The notes below the pieces were generated by a model, which saw nothing but the letters and a program-made list of their open reading frames with translations, did no database searches and was not told where the DNA came from. Source: Sophora flavescens (Eukaryota > Streptophyta > Magnoliopsida > Fabales > Fabaceae). From it: 64,000 bases of DNA. The position numbers and the translations under genes were made by a program. This document shows positions 23,301 through 38,345 of the stretch, piece after piece. Position 1 is the stretch's first letter, and each line of letters opens with the position of its first letter. Where the stretch lies: NCBI GenBank assembly GCA_030762895.1, contig CM061064.1, forward strand, positions 131,137,402 through 131,201,401. Direction: 5' to 3'.

Positions 23301-24697
23301 CCTAAGAACTCAAAGTTAACCTAGGTTCGGCCCAGTCCAGAAATTAGAGAAAGAAATTTCTCATGATCTTGAGCTTCTAGATAATGAAAGTAGAGATGAT
23401 TATAAGATCATAGCAATTGGTTTCATGTCAAAAGGATTTTTCTAGAATTAGTTATGAATTTTTCAATCTAGCTTCAAGAACTTTGAACAAATGAAGAACA
23501 TGTTGATCAAAGGCATAAACTCAAAAATCTTATGAAGAGAAAAGCTTAGAATAGCAAGATTAAGAGAGACTACCTCTTGATGATCAAAGACAATGATGAT
23601 TTGGATGATGTTCTTCAAGAATGTCTCATGGTGTTCTTGAGAACTTAAGGAAGAAGATGAACCAAGTTAGGGTTTCAGAACAGTTTCGGTATTTTGGGTA
23701 TATCTCTCAACATACTTATCCGTTTTGGATGATCTTTATGTCGTTGGAAAGAAGAGAGAAAGATGAACAACTTTCATGTTGAAAGTTTTTCGAGATTCGA
23801 AATGGAAACCGATCATAATGGCTCTACAAAATCGGACGAGTTATGAACTCCTTAGAGCAAGAATCAAGACTTTGGAAAAAAAATGACTTAAGGAAGGAAA
23901 TATCCTATTTAAATGAAGAAGCAACCAGCTTATTGAAGAAGACACAAATGCTTAATGATGAAGGAATCAAAACTTGGAGAAGAAGGAAGCAAAACTTGTT
24001 TAAGAAGCATTCAAAACTTCTTAAGGAAGTAGTCAAAACTTAATGAAGAAGATGTTGAATGCTTAATGGAGAAGATTTCAAATACTTGAAGAAGAAGACA
24101 AGGTTGGAGCCGTGTGGAGTTGGCAAGGATTTTGGGCCAATTTGTCAAATGTCATTTTGTAGGAATTGTCATACAAAGACAAGGGTATTTTGGTCATTTC
24201 ACAACAAAATTAAATGTTGCCATAAATGTGCTATTAAATGCCATTTATGATAGGTTAGACTTGTCAAGAATGCTAATCAAGTTGGTCAATCCAATGTCTC
24301 TGCTACTTTGCCGACTTCCCGATCCATCTGACTCAAGCTCGCCTAAAGACATCTCATCGTATAGGCCCGCAACAAACATAATATGTTAATTTTTTTTTCA
24401 AAATTTTCAAAACTCCCAGTATCATAGTAAATATGATAAAAATATTTTTCATCTCGTTATCGATTCAAAATTTGATCTTCTGAGCAGTAAACTTTTACTG
24501 TCAGTGAAAACACAGAAAACAGCAGACCGGCTTCCGTCTGAGTTTTCAACTAAAAACTTCCTTGTAACCTTATAAAAATAAGTATAACAAGGAAATGACC
24601 TTGGTTTATCCAAAATCATTTTCTAAGTCTCGGATAAAAATATATATTTATATATTTCTTACCGATATTACGAAACAGCGAAAATCGGGGTGTTACA
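20302..24697 (-). repeat. Right LTR (5' LTR of the minus-strand element), 4396 bp
   Basis: Pairs with 12254-16613. It contains the extra block ACACCATCCATAAAATTATG (start near 21108) that is missing from the left LTR. Confidence 0.93.
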
Positions 24698-25390
24698 GTG
24701 TTACTGTGTAATTTAAATATAATTGTAAGAAATAAATAAATATCTGAATGAAATATTATTATTTTTATATAACTATTCTAAAAATAATATATTTCCTCAT
24801 TTTAAAGAGAAAAAATTGATGAGAAAAATATAAAAAGATAAACATTTCAACAAGTTTAAATATTAAAAAAAATCAAATATTATTAATACAAACAAATAAC
24901 TTCATATATTTTTTACGTAATTTATTATGTAAGTAATTTTTTTTTTGCACCACCCAAACGAAATAGATTATCTTAAAATAGATTTTCAGCAAGCAAACTC
25001 AAACAAAAATAGATTCTTATTGTAACATCCATAAAATTTATGCTTATTATAATCGATTATCACAATAATCGATTGTCGGTACAAACTATTTTTTCCAGCT
25101 TTCCCAAACACATTCTTAAGTGAAAATAGGAAATATTATCTGTACATTGGAGAAAGACCAGTTTTCAAAGGCACGGGTAGTCATTTTAATGTCGAAATGT
25201 TTACGCATATTCATCAAATTAATTGGTGACCTTTTTATGTACATGTTTTTCGGATCAGGACCTTGCAGTTGTATGCATATGTATACCATAGGGCAATGTC
25301 TTAAAATTATAACTAAATAAGCCTCAAGGCTTGCACTAACTTATATGACTTTGTATTGCAGAAAGATCCCACCACTTAGTAACTATGACT
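24698..25390. other. Geneless spacer
   Basis: AT-rich DNA starting with the GTGTT target duplication of the element on its left and ending with TGACT (25386-25390), the duplication of the element on its right. No coding, RNA or repeat feature recognised. Confidence 0.7.
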
Positions 25391-25978
<588 letters not shown>

Positions 25979-26358
25979 TTCTCCCAATTGGGCAAAATCA
26001 ATTGCGTAATTTTAATTTATAGAAAACATTTTCGAAAACGACTCTCAGGCTAATTACACATACTTAATGTGGCCACAAAACAATTGATCCCAAGATGCGA
26101 CACCTAATTAAGACTCCTTCCAACAAAAGCCAAGTAATGTCGAATTATGGCGGTAGTCATATCCTTTATTGATATGGGACCTTCCATAGTTACAAACATT
26201 ACCGACTCCGTTGACTAGTCATCGATGTTGAGTGTAACAAGAAAATGACATGACAATGTGATCCAACAACCATAGTGTCATTTTCTTTGTCAGTCCTCAT
26301 TTTGTCTCAAATGCAAGAAGGCCAGAGAAAGTACATGGTTAATAAAAATAACCATCAT

Positions 26359-26778
26359 GCCTCGGCTCCAACAAGGTGTTGACCACGTGCACAACGGTCC
26401 CAACAACACCAAGCTTCAATATACATAATGTTTCAGCTCAAACATGGCATCGACCACAGGCATAATGGTCCAACCGACATCGAGCCTTTAAAATACATAA
26501 TGCCTCAGCTCAAACATGGCATCGACCATGGGCATAGTGGTCCCAACGACATCGAGCTTAAAAATTCACAATGCCCCAGCTCCAACATGACATTGACCAC
26601 GGGCATAGTGGTCCCATAGATGTTGAGCTTTCAAAATAATAATGCCCCAGCTCCATCATGGTGTCAACCACGGGCATAGTGGTCCCAACAACACCGAGCT
26701 TAAAAATTCATAATGCTCCTTCCCCAACATGGCATCGACCACGGGCATAGTTGTCCCAATGACGTTGAGTTTCAAATT
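26359..26778 (-). repeat. 71-bp tandem array, six copies
   Basis: Units start at about 26359, 26429, 26501, 26572, 26643 and 26714 and share the core CATGGCATCGACCACGGGCA and AGTGGTCCCAA. They lie near the 3' end of the element's core and have no open frame kept across units. Confidence 0.9.
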
Positions 26779-28494
26779 TTCGTATTTGATATACATTTAC
26801 AAAAGTATATAAAACAATATTCAACTTATCATTAATTTCTCAAATTAAATGGAAAATATCACAAGAAACACCAACGTGTTCAAAAAAAAAATATTACATC
26901 ATAGAGAAGAGTCACATAAAACTCAAGCTCCCACTAACCAAGCACATTATACGAACTCACAATGCCAATGTTCTCAACATGACTTTTAAACTCTAAGGCC
27001 TGAGTCCCTTGGCTAATGGAACAACTAACACAAAATCAACACAAACGTGTTTAACCATCATATTTTTATTTTCAAAATATATTTGACATTAATTGCTTCA
27101 CTTCCAAATGCTTAACGCCATTTTAAGGTATCATTATTAACATAATAATTTTCAATGTGATATGTAACAACATAGCATACAACAAAATGCACAAAATTAT
27201 TTTGGTTAAAGAAACTTGAAGCTATTTTGTCAAAGCATCAAATATTATGGATACATTTCATATCATGATTATGATATCATATGATTTCTAGATCAGTAAG
27301 CATCATGAGAGATCTAGGATATTCAAAAGTATTTAAATATCCAAAATATCAAAATATCCCAATCATATATTTCAGTAAATTATTTTTACTATCATTCTTG
27401 ACATCAAATAATGACTAAAGTCAAAATCCTCCCAATGATGCCAAGATCCAGCCATGTTAGATTTACAAAACTCATAGTGAATCTTTAATAAATAAATTTG
27501 ATAGTAAAATCATGATTTCAAGTAGGAAATCAACCAAGATAGGACATATAATAAAATCCTCGATCCATAGATATATATTAGAACTGGTATTATTTTGGTA
27601 ACATAAAATTTAGTCATTAATAACACAAGTCATTTGAGGATATTATTATCCAATAAACACTCTTATTTGGGCAAGCGAGACAAATATCAAAATGCCTCTT
27701 AACTATGAATCTAGTGCATTAGACTACAACATAATTTCAAATATTGTCTCCATTGGACAAAGATATATTCAAGTCGTTGTGGCTAACACAATAGAACACA
27801 ATAAGTCTAACATCTTTGTGTCTTGCAAGCGCACTTCATGGATTCACCAGAATTATGACCCATGTTAGCCTCCTTTGGGTAGGAAATCATATGTAATAAT
27901 TCAGAAAATGTATCTTATAAAACAATGACAATTGTCCTTACAAACTATGTAAACGAATCACTTTCGTGATCAAGAATTCACATAGACTTCCAAAGCTAAC
28001 TCATTCCAGGAGTATATCATGCCCAAAATATTAATATCCCAACATATTGATAGCAAACATATGCCACTAATTAATCAAAAATAAGACAATGTGTCTTAAT
28101 AATTAAATCACAATCACATGTATCATCCAAATATCCTTGATCAAAATTAACATAGATGCATAATGACGGCAAGCTTGATATATTATGATATGCATCATAA
28201 TTCAATAAATTCCATTAGGTAATAAGCTAACCAAAAGAGTAAGGTTTAAAAATCACAAGTCTCTTTCATGGTAAAAAACAATACACACTTGAAATCATTA
28301 TTTCTTTCTTTTCAAAATTATTTTAGTAAAATACATTTTTCTCAGACACGTGTCTTTTAAAAAATAGAAATAATCATGCTTCCAAAACAAACTAAGCAAA
28401 CATAGTTGTTACTGAAAAATGATTGTTAAGCAAAACTTGAAATGCATTAAGCTAATCAGCAAGGCAAGACATAACTTCATCTTAAATAGGACAT

Positions 28495-28950
28495 AACAAC
28501 ACATTCCCCTTTGGCTAGAACATGCAACCAAGGTCGCAACCACAGTCAGAACCTCATATGAGTTAATTAATGAGCACACACTAGATTCGGAAAATTGTCT
28601 CCTTTGGGTTGACAAATTCCCTAGAACAATGCATCTCCATTAACTTCATCCACAATCTTTGATAGTGAGTTACTCAATGAGCATACATCGGGTTTAGAAA
28701 TCTATCCCCTTTGGGCAGACAGATCTTCTAGACCAATGCAACTCCAATAACTTTATCACAAATTAGCTTCTAATCATAACATACAATAACCCCCTTTGGG
28801 CAGGTAATTGCACATAACAACCATAAGCATTCCTCTAATGATAAAAAGAAATCTCATCAATTAATAACGAGTCATCCCACTTTGGCGATAATCACCCACA
28901 ATAATCAATGACATACTTTTACACAGGAATCAATTTCTTTTGCCTTTAAT
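28495..28950 (-). repeat. Duplicated core block, copy 1 (copy 2 at about 30235-30585)
   Basis: Both copies hold, in order, ACATTCCCCTTTGG, CAACCAAGGTC, ATGAGTTAAT, CCCTTTGGGCAGACA (variants), TTAACT(C/T)CATCCACA, CCCTTTGGGCAGGTAA and GGTGACTACC (variant). They are separated by about 1.74 kb. Copy 1 has an additional internal repeat near 28660-28750. Confidence 0.75.
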
Positions 28951-30234
28951 CATGATACAGTCCATAAGAAGGTGCATAAAAAATAAACACCCCTATCGAT
29001 CATGAGTTTAAATTTAATAGCATTCCTCAAGTTTTTCACTGACAACAATCTAAACAAGAGCTCACAATTAAATAAATTTGCACTTTGAAAAAAAACATGA
29101 TATAGGCTGAAAGTATTATATTTCATAACACCAGCCAAGCACATACATATCATGCACATATATATAAATTATGGTATATTCTCTTTCCAGTATATTATTT
29201 TCTTAATATCAGCTGGAAGAATAAATAAACTAGATACCTTTTTCAATAGAGATATTTACGCATCGGAAAATACATACAACATCAAAATCACATTTAAACA
29301 ATGGATATCATTTCAAGAGGAAGAGCATAAAATAGCTCCCAAATGCTCCCCACAATCTCCAATTTAATATAGTAATAACCATGAAAGGTTATAATATAAT
29401 ATAAATAATCAAATTCTCAAAAGGAAACAAAATATATGCATAAGTACCAATTTAACCATCCAATGGATATTCAAGGCATAATTATTCAAGGCTTTCTAAA
29501 ATGGATATTATCTCGCTTGTGATATCACATAAACACACTTGTCGAATTTATCATGCGAAAAATATTTCCAAATTTATATAATTTGTATCACTCGAAGAGA
29601 GCACAAATTCACATATATCAAATATTATTTTTCCAAATCCTTCAAGCAATTGAGCGACAATAATCACCATTAATGAAAACTAATATGATTGTGTACTAGA
29701 ATTATTTTTCAAAAAATCATGCCAATAAAAGAGCTCAATAATTTGTCTCACAACATTCTAAAAGAATGTCACACTCTTGTATATAAATGCATATTTCAAA
29801 ACATACATTTTAAATATTGACACACCTTTGAGAATAAAGTTCTTTACTCGTGCATTTATACAATACATCAATAACCAAAATATTTTATCACTAACCTTTG
29901 AGAGAGTGTCGCTCATCCTTGTGTGTAGAGCCAACAAAAGCTGAAGCCATATTTATGGTATACCACCGACTTTATACAACTTTTCAAATAGCTCATAGAA
30001 TAAATGTTAGAGACAATTAATAAAACTCACATATATCAAATCTATATCAACAATTCCTAAAGAGAAAACAAAGTCTTTGTTCCACTTGTTATAGTTTGAG
30101 CTAGTCAAAATTTTCAATTGGAGCAAACAATTGTTTATGGAAATTAAAAGTCACTATTAAGACAATACATGAATGCATTAGAACATATAATTGCAAGATA
30201 TAGCCCAAATAAAAGATGCTATCACAACGAGGCC

Positions 30235-30585
30235 GATATAATAGTACATTCCCCTTTGGGCATAATGCACAAACCAAGGTCACAACCAAGGTCAAAACCT
30301 CGGATGAGTTAATCAATGAGAACACGCCGAGTTCAAAAAGTTGTTCCCTTTGGGCAGACAAATTCCATAGCCCAATGCATTCCCCATTAACTCCATCCAC
30401 AGTGAACTTCCAATCATAACACGCAATAACCCCTTTGGGCAGGTAACTGCATGTAATGATTAAAAACATTCCTCAAATTACAAAGAAATTTCCATCAATT
30501 GAAATAGATGGTCCCACTTTGACGGTGACTACCTATAACAACTAATGAAAACTCTTGTACATGAATCACTTTTCTCTTGCCAAAC
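30235..30585 (-). repeat. Duplicated core block, copy 2
   Basis: Partner of 28495-28950. The antisense frames in the two copies (28409-28615 and 30101-30469) share wording such as SLINS.EVLT, but that simply follows from the duplication; no protein family is recognised. Confidence 0.75.
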
Positions 30586-31482
30586 CATGACACATAAGGT
30601 ACTTTATCAAAATAGCACGCATACTGACCACGTATCAATATTAACAGGATTTCATACATGTTTTGCACTTAACCAGTCTTAATGACAAGATACGTCTTAA
30701 TAAATAAATATATTAAAGCATATATAAAAAACAAAGAGCATATAATCTCACAATGTCATATAGGGAGAGTGACCATCACCAAAAAAACCCAAAATATGGT
30801 AAGTTATTTTTCCAACATATTTTCCATTTAAATTTCACACATAAAAATATTAAATAATAAATTTAATATATTATTTTTATGGAAAATATTTATCGCAACG
30901 TAAAAATTATGAAATATATAATCAAGCACAGAGAGGAGAGCACAACTCAAAAAACTGTGTCAAAATAATCCTCCTGTAGGGCACACACTCTCCATGGGCC
31001 GCAAGTGGACGTGCGCTCGTAGCTGGAGCTTCATCTTCAACCTCCAGACGGGTCGACCCGCGACCAAAATGGGTCGCGCACAGGTCTGAAGCGGGTGACC
31101 TTAAAATGACCATCTTTTTGTTGTTATTTCGTGTGCTTTTTAGTGGGTTTTGTTCAGAAACAAATTTCTAATCATTATAAAGCAAAAGTCCCAATTTTTA
31201 ACAACAAATTTCATGCGATTTCAATCTCCAAAGATCAAACGCGGTACAAACCTCAATGCTACTGTATTTTTCGAAATTCTCTCTCCATAGTTAACTAAAA
31301 AACATGAAAATTGTGTCAGTAGATCCATAAAATCATGCTCTACAAAAGCCCTATGGTATTGAGTTCCAATTTTTGAAAAACGTTGTTTGAGAAAACACAA
31401 AATAAAAACGAAAATCATCCAAAATTGGAACCATAAAAGCAAAAAAATAATAATGATATCAAGTCCTAACTCATATAATGAT

Positions 31483-31495
31483 GGCTCTGATACCA
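31483..31495 (-). promoter_or_regulatory. Primer-binding site (tRNA-iMet type)
   Basis: Minus-strand TGGTATCAGAGCC, two bases from the 5' LTR that starts at 31498. Confidence 0.92.
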
Positions 31496-31497
31496 AA

Positions 31498-31991
31498 TGT
31501 AAAATAAAATTGAACCTCATGAGTGACATTATATGAAATTGAACACCGATCCTACGATACTATGTACTTACTTGTTGAAGACATGACCACATTAGAATTA
31601 TGAATCCCCTCCTGAATGTCAAGTTCCCTTCCCTTAAATTGAAAGACCAAGTTTTCCCCTGCCTCTTCACGCACTCCCAAGTCACAGCCGTCAATGGGGC
31701 AAGCCGTGGAGCAATTGATTATAATATCTCTGTGATGACAGAGGGGACCCAGCCTACTATATATATAATAATAATAATGACCCTAGGCACCTCCAATGAC
31801 GAGCCTATAGGTTAAGGCCTACACTGTCACCCACACAGATCAATATTAGGTGCTAATAGCCTGTTACGAACAGATCACCATATTAGCGGACTTAAGCATC
31901 ATCAAATGGATCATAACATTAGCCCGTTTTTCACAAACCAAAAACCACAATTGATTGCAGCCCACAAGAATTATTAGAAAAAATTATAACA
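31498..31991 (-). repeat. Right LTR (5' LTR), 494 bp
   Basis: Pairs with 25391-25978; followed by the TGACT duplication. Confidence 0.9.
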
Positions 31992-32220
31992 TGACTCCCC
32001 CTTCTATCTTAGGGAACTGTGGAAATGGTTCTAACAGGTAAAATATGACCAAAATCTTACCATTTTCATCAAAATTCCAAGTACAAGACAAAATAGTTGA
32101 GACATGAACCTGGTTTTATTACTTTGTTTTGTTTTTCCGGTTCATTTGCTATTTTTTTTCTTTCAATAATGATATTCCTGATTTTGACCCCTTTGATAAC
32201 CCACTTTTGTCTGAAAAGGA
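31992..32220 (+). other. Probable intron sequence left of the aminotransferase exon
   Basis: No coding frame. T-rich, as expected of a plant intron, and continuous with the exon at 32221. It starts with the TGACT target duplication. Confidence 0.5.
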
Positions 32221-32937
<717 letters not shown>

Positions 32938-33266
32938 TGTCAAAGTTGATGCAAGTTTCTAGAAAAATCAATAGTTTTGTAGAAGCAAGAGTCATTAACT
33001 AATATTCTAGAAATTTCGTTCTAGGTAAATTATGATTACAATCTAGAAACAAATGAATAAGTAAATCATGAAATATCTAGAGAAAACAAATTTGCCTATA
33101 AGAGGCGGTGCATCATGCCTGTAAATAGGCATTAGACATTCAATTTGTAGATGGACAATTGAGAGCTAATAAACATTCCTCTAGTTCAAAAGTCGCACGC
33201 CTGCTACTAGCCTACTAGCAACTAAAGCCATCTTTACTATCCCAGCTATCTTTAAAAAACTATCAG

Positions 33267-33278
33267 TGGCATCAGAGC
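33267..33278 (+). promoter_or_regulatory. Copia primer-binding site
   Basis: TGGCATCAGAGC, one mismatch from the initiator-tRNA-Met complement TGGTATCAGAGC, about 100 bases before gag. Confidence 0.8.
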
Positions 33279-33373
33279 TACGTTCGGTCATTCACTGGAC
33301 GTAGATACATTACCCAAGTACTTCAGAAAAATTTCTCATCTATCCTAGACTACTTCTAAAATTTTCTAGAGTC

Positions 33374-34305
33374 CTGGCAGACACAACTCAACTATCATCT
33401 ATACCTGTCCCAATTTTCACAGGAGAAAACTATGACTTTTGGAGCGTAAACATGACGACATATTTTTGCTTCCAAGAACTATGGGACATCATAGAAGACG
33501 GATTTACTACTCCCCAAGACACTTCAACTCTTACTATAGCTCAAAAGAAAGAGTTGAAGGAAAACAAGCAAAAAGATTCGAATGCATTATTCATTCTGCA
33601 ACAAGCGGTATCCGACACTATCTTTCAAGAATTATGGGAGCAACTAGTGCTAAGGAAGCATGGAGTACTCTAAAGGAGGAGTTTCACGACAGTGACAAGG
33701 TACGTACCATCAAACTTCAAACTCTAAGACGGGAGTTTGAATTAATTAAAATGAAGGAGTCTGAGACCATAAAAGACTATTATTCCAAGATAAAAGAAAT
33801 AGTAAATCAAATGAAGGCCTATGGGGAAAATATTCTTGACAAGAGAGTTGTCGAGAAAATTCTAATTTCTATTCCCCAAAGGTATGATGCAATCGTAACA
33901 ACGAATGAGCAAGCCAAAGATCTGTCTACCTTGACGGTGACAGAACTAGTAGGCTCTCTTGAAGCCTATGAGCAATGATTGAGTAGGCATGATGAAGGTT
34001 CAGTTGAAAATGCCTTTCAATCAAAGCTCAAATTACGGTCTCAGAATGAAAGATGAAACGATAAAAATAATAATGGTACACGAAATTTTAGAAGCAAAGA
34101 AAATTCTAGAGGTTTCTCTAGAAGCAATAAATATCCTCCATGCGGTATCTTCAAGAGGACAAATCATGCCGAAAAAGATTGTCGATACAGTTGAAAGCCA
34201 CAATGTCGACATTGCAAGAGACTTGGACATGCGGAGAAGAACTGTTACAGCAAGAATAAACTTCAAGCAAATTTTGTCGAAGATCAAGACTATGAGCAGC
34301 ATCAA
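33374..34305 (+). pseudogene. Copia gag (UBN2-type) with zinc knuckle
   Basis: Begins at a CTG where ATG is expected (LADTTQLSSIPVPIFTGENY, 33374). It runs as typical copia gag: FWSVNMTTYFCFQELWDIIE, EAWSTLKEEFHDSDKVRTIK, ETIKDYYSKIKEIVNQMKAY and LISIPQRYDAIVT. A CCHC zinc knuckle, CRHCKRLGHAEKNC, lies at about 34207-34248 and binds RNA in the capsid of active relatives. A one-base frameshift near 33630 and in-frame stops at about 33976, 34054 and 34189 disable it. The coding frame is cut at 34305 by the solo LTR and resumes at 37759. Confidence 0.88.
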
Positions 34306-37300
34306 TGTAACGGCCCGATTTTCAGATATGCTGTATTAACGGTAAAGATATATTTATTTATATTTTTATCTGAGACTTAGGAAATGATTTTGGAGAAAAC
34401 AAAATCATATCTAGAAACTACTCTATGGTAGGAAACTCTGGTTAAAATTTGGGTTTAAAATTCAGACGGAAATCGATCTGTGTTTTTACTGACAGTATAA
34501 TTTTATACCAGCAGAAAACCCTAACTTGACCCGTAACTGAAATTTGTAGATTTTTTATATTATGTTCGTGAGGAATCATACTTTCCATATTTATGATCAG
34601 AAATAAAATATTATGTTTATTCGGATGAATTTTGGTAAAAGTTCGGTCGAAAAATAGTCGGTGTTTTCACTGACAGTAAGATTTTAATGATCAGAAAACC
34701 TAATTTTGACTCGTGAACTAAATGGTTTATGTTTAAAACATATTTCCAACGAGTTGGGTTATTTTGAAAATTTTCGATTGAAAAACAGACAAACCCTAAT
34801 CAGGAAACCGACGAAGTCGTAAACGGAACTGCAAAGACCCGTCAAGATGATGAACAACGAGTCATACATGATGACTCATGGAAGATGAGTCACCGAGCAT
34901 TTATGAGCATTAAATGCTAGTAATCATGACTTTTAGGTAAAATGACCAAAATAACCCCAAGCTTTCGCGGTTATTAACAAGGCACATCTACGCACTCTTA
35001 ACCACTCATTTTACATGGTTGTAAACCTCTCACATCTCCTCAATTTCGTGCAGCCATATATACTAAACCATACCTATTTCATTTTGCTTTCGTTTCATCA
35101 TTTTCCCCTCAAAAACCGAATTCGGGTAAATGACGGAGCTGCGTACGGGATTTGAGGGAACCACTAATGGATGGGATCAATGAGTCATGGATGACACATT
35201 AGATGTGGCCCAAAATCAGCCACACCTACATTAATTGTGAGCCACATACTTTTTAACCCTAGTTAGTAACATAACCCTAGTTAAGTTAACAATTAGCAAT
35301 GGTTAAGCTTATATTAATTTAATATTCACAAAACCCATTAATTGGACTCTAAGGAACCAAAAAAAGCCTAAGATCTATCCTATTTAAACCCCAAACCGCA
35401 GCAGCAACCCCCTCCACATTTCTCACTTCATCTTTTCCATTTCTTCTTCATTTTTCTTCAAAAACTCCATTGTTGTTCTTGCACAACTTGATCATTCTTT
35501 CACTTTATTTCATTATTTAGAGGTAAACCCTCACTTATATGATGTTAGTTATCTTCCTCATATTCATAACTCTCTTTATCACCCACTACTTCGGATTAGA
35601 GGAGAAGAATTGAGAGAGAAACCTCAATAGTTACAAGAAGCCTTTGTTGGAAGCTTTGAAACCTAGTTGGAGCAGTCTCAGGGAGAGAGTCACGAAACAC
35701 TGTTCAACCGTTGGATCATTCTAAAATTCTAGAAGAAGGTTCAAGACTTGTGGTTCTTCATATCCAACGTTCAGAATATGGAAATAACCTCCAGAATGGG
35801 AGATATGAAGCTCAGACATTAGGCCTAGGAGGTGAGAAACTCAACCCGGATACCATCTAAGCTGTCACCAAAGAATTGAGATCTCAGATGTTTTAACCGT
35901 TGGATCGGGCTGAAACTTTGGGAGAAGGTTTAGGAAGGATAGTTATTCATTGTCACAGTTCGGTTTTCTAAACAAAACTCTGTGGCCAGAGGAATGGATC
36001 TCGAATTGTAGCCCTGTTTTGGTAACTTTTCCCTAGGATTCATTAGCTTATTTTGAATCCTATTTTCCCTAAGTCCAGCAGTAGTTCTCGTAAGGTTTTC
36101 CATCGATTTTGTCTCTTGATTCAAATAGATTTATTTATTTGAAACCCTATTGTTGATTCGGTTGGTATTTGGTGTTTCCGGCGAATTGTGTTACTCGTAC
36201 GTGTAATCGGGACGGAAAGTGGAATGGTGGATGTGTAAGGATGGATGGTGGCAGATTTGTGGATGTTGTTGGACAGCGTGCTGAGGTTATTGGCAGTAGC
36301 ATGGATGCATTCGGAGCTTGTACAGGAAAGCACGCACGTCAATCAGGTGGGGGAAAGAATCATTCTACCGTCGGAATCGATAAGTAGTATATTCTTTAAT
36401 AATTGTGTAGGGCGACCTAAACCCTACTAGTAGTTGAGTAATCGACAAGACTAAAATCACATTGGAAACCTTTTCTGTAAAACCAATGGTGATTCGGGGA
36501 TTGTAGGTTTACCGACGTTAGGATGATTTTATCTTAGGTTGATTGAATTTATTATTATTATTGAATTGCTTATGTGATATTTTGTGGTATTTGAATATTT
36601 ATGATTGTCTGTGTTATACATGATCTGCCTGGTTTTAATATTTGTGCTTAGTGGATTTAAGCAAATATATATGTTTTTCGAGATATAATTGTTGGTTTGG
36701 GTGTGAGGATAAATGGTGACTTAGAGGTGCCTAGCCTAAACTAATTATTTCAAAGAGGAGTGGTAACATAGAACATGTGTTGAGGTTTTGATGGAAGGTT
36801 AAGGCACTAGGTTGTTATTAATGTGGGTCGATGAGGTTCGTATATTTGCATTGTTATTCACAACCATGTGTTGGGAACACACGAGGTCCGAAGTTCTCGT
36901 GGGATCGTCCCAACTGAGATTTAAAATGTGCAGCTATTCCCTAACGGGAACGGGGGAATAGTATCATTCTGGGAATGAGCATCCTAACGGGAATGGGGGT
37001 GTGCACCGGTTTTTAGGGACGCGTTGCTTGGACGACTGACTAACATCCCTAACGGGAATGGGGATGCGTGACAGGATTGGTAGAGGCAACGTCAGTATCA
37101 AAGTTTAGTTGTATGAGATTGAGGTAGAGGATGATACATTAATTTGAGGATGATTTGTTAGTTAGGTATGTTGTTTGTCTGTGACGTTTATTGTATAATA
37201 TGCTATGACTCTTTTCCACTTTTGATGATAGAAATGTTTCTTATCCCCTATATCTTTCTGTATGTTGCATTTTATTTATTATGTGATCGTACGAGAAGAC

Positions 37301-37535
37301 TCTGTGGAGGAGCTTGATACTGAGGAACTGGATGGGATTCCATATGAATCAGATGCGGGAGAATGAGCTGTGGGCTCCAACGATGTTGTTTAGTGTCTAG
37401 GGCCAGTGAGTCTTATAAGACGTTTTATATTTCCGCAAATGTTAGTTTGTTTTAAGATGCCTGTTAGGGATCCTACTGACGAGATACCCTAAACAGTGTT
37501 TTGATAACTCTGATGCAAGACATATATGGTGTATG

Positions 37536-37632
<97 letters not shown>

Positions 37633-37758
37633 GTTTATAAGTTAAGTTTTTAATTTTTACGTGTATTGGAATACACGTTTAACGTTAAGAGCGCGATTAA
37701 ATAATTAAATAATAAGGTTTTAATTTAATGGCACAAAGGGGCACAATGGGGTGTCTCA
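34306..37758 (+). mobile_element. Solo LTR (3453 bp), Tekay-like, nested in copia
   Basis: Starts TGTAACGGCCCGATTTTC and ends GGGGTGTCTCA, with a perfect duplication ATCAA (34301-34305, 37759-37763). Its last 120 bases are the reverse complement of the LTR ends at 43013 and 47522, and 36330-36540 matches 44650-44830 in reverse, so it belongs to the family of the 43-51 kb element. It is a solo LTR formed by LTR recombination. The first part holds two diverged copies of a roughly 190-bp module (about 34440-34600 and 34630-34760; shared TTTTCACTGACAGTA-like core). CTAACGGGAATGGGG repeats occur at 36945-37070. Confidence 0.92.
37538..37628. repeat. (TA)n microsatellite in the solo LTR
   Basis: About 45 TA units. 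Confidence 0.95.
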
Positions 37759-37763
37759 ATCAA

Positions 37764-38345
37764 CATGATCATGAGCAACATATTTTCTATGCAACCTAAG
37801 ACTCTAGTGATGAAATGGGTGGAAACTGGTACTTGGACAGCGGCTGTAGCAATCACATGGCAAAAGATGGGAGCATCTTCAAGGATATTGATGACTCTGT
37901 CAAAGTTAAAGGCACCGTTATGGTGGAGACGAAGAAAGGTACGCGATTTTTCAAAGATGTCCTACTAGTTCCCAATCTCAAAGAAAATCTCTTGAGCATT
38001 GGTGAAATGATGGAGAAAGGCTACGCTCTCCACTTTAAAAGAGACACATGCACGATATATGACAACAAAAAAAAAAAAGGCAGGAGATAGCTCAAGTTAA
38101 AATGGAGAAAAGAAACCGAAGTTTTTCAATAAGCTTCAAATATACTACTAACATTGCCATGAAAGTGCAAGTTGATGATTCATGGCTATAGCATCGGAGA
38201 TTTTGCCATTTCAACACTCATGCCTTAAAGCTTCAATATAAGAAAGGTATGATGAGAAATCTTCCATGCCTCAAAGAAAACAACGAAGCATGTGAATGAT
38301 GTCTTCTTGGCAAGCAATATAGACTACCCTTCTTAACTAACCGAG
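37764..38345 (+). pseudogene. Copia protease and GAG-pre-integrase region
   Basis: GNWYLDSGCSNHMAKDGSIF contains the aspartic protease active site DSG (about 37835). Then follow MVETKKGTRFFKDVLLVPNL and NLLSIGEMMEKGYALHFKRD, the usual protease flap region. A poly-A slip near 38070 breaks the frame; degraded pre-integrase sequence (HRRFCHFNTHALK) follows. Around 38340 the zinc-binding and first catalytic part of integrase are deleted. Confidence 0.85.

Larger units (their letters stand above)
12254..24697 (-). mobile_element. Complete non-autonomous LTR retrotransposon (LARD-like), 12.4 kb, chromovirus-derived
   Basis: Two near-identical LTRs (12254-16613, 20302-24697) enclose a 3.7-kb core. 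Perfect target duplications GTGTT lie at 12249-12253 and 24698-24702. On the minus strand the LTR begins TGTAACACCCCGATTTTCGC and ends GGGAGATTACA. The primer-binding site (20287-20298) and the polypurine tract (16614-16629) are in place. No gag or pol frame was found, so all proteins must have come from a relative. By hand I counted about 30 substitutions between the LTRs, near 0.7 percent, so the insertion is young. A roughly 38-bp block near 21106-21143 is present only in the right LTR. LTR size and non-coding core match the LARD pattern described in grasses; the LTR start is of Tekay/Del chromovirus style. Confidence 0.9.
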
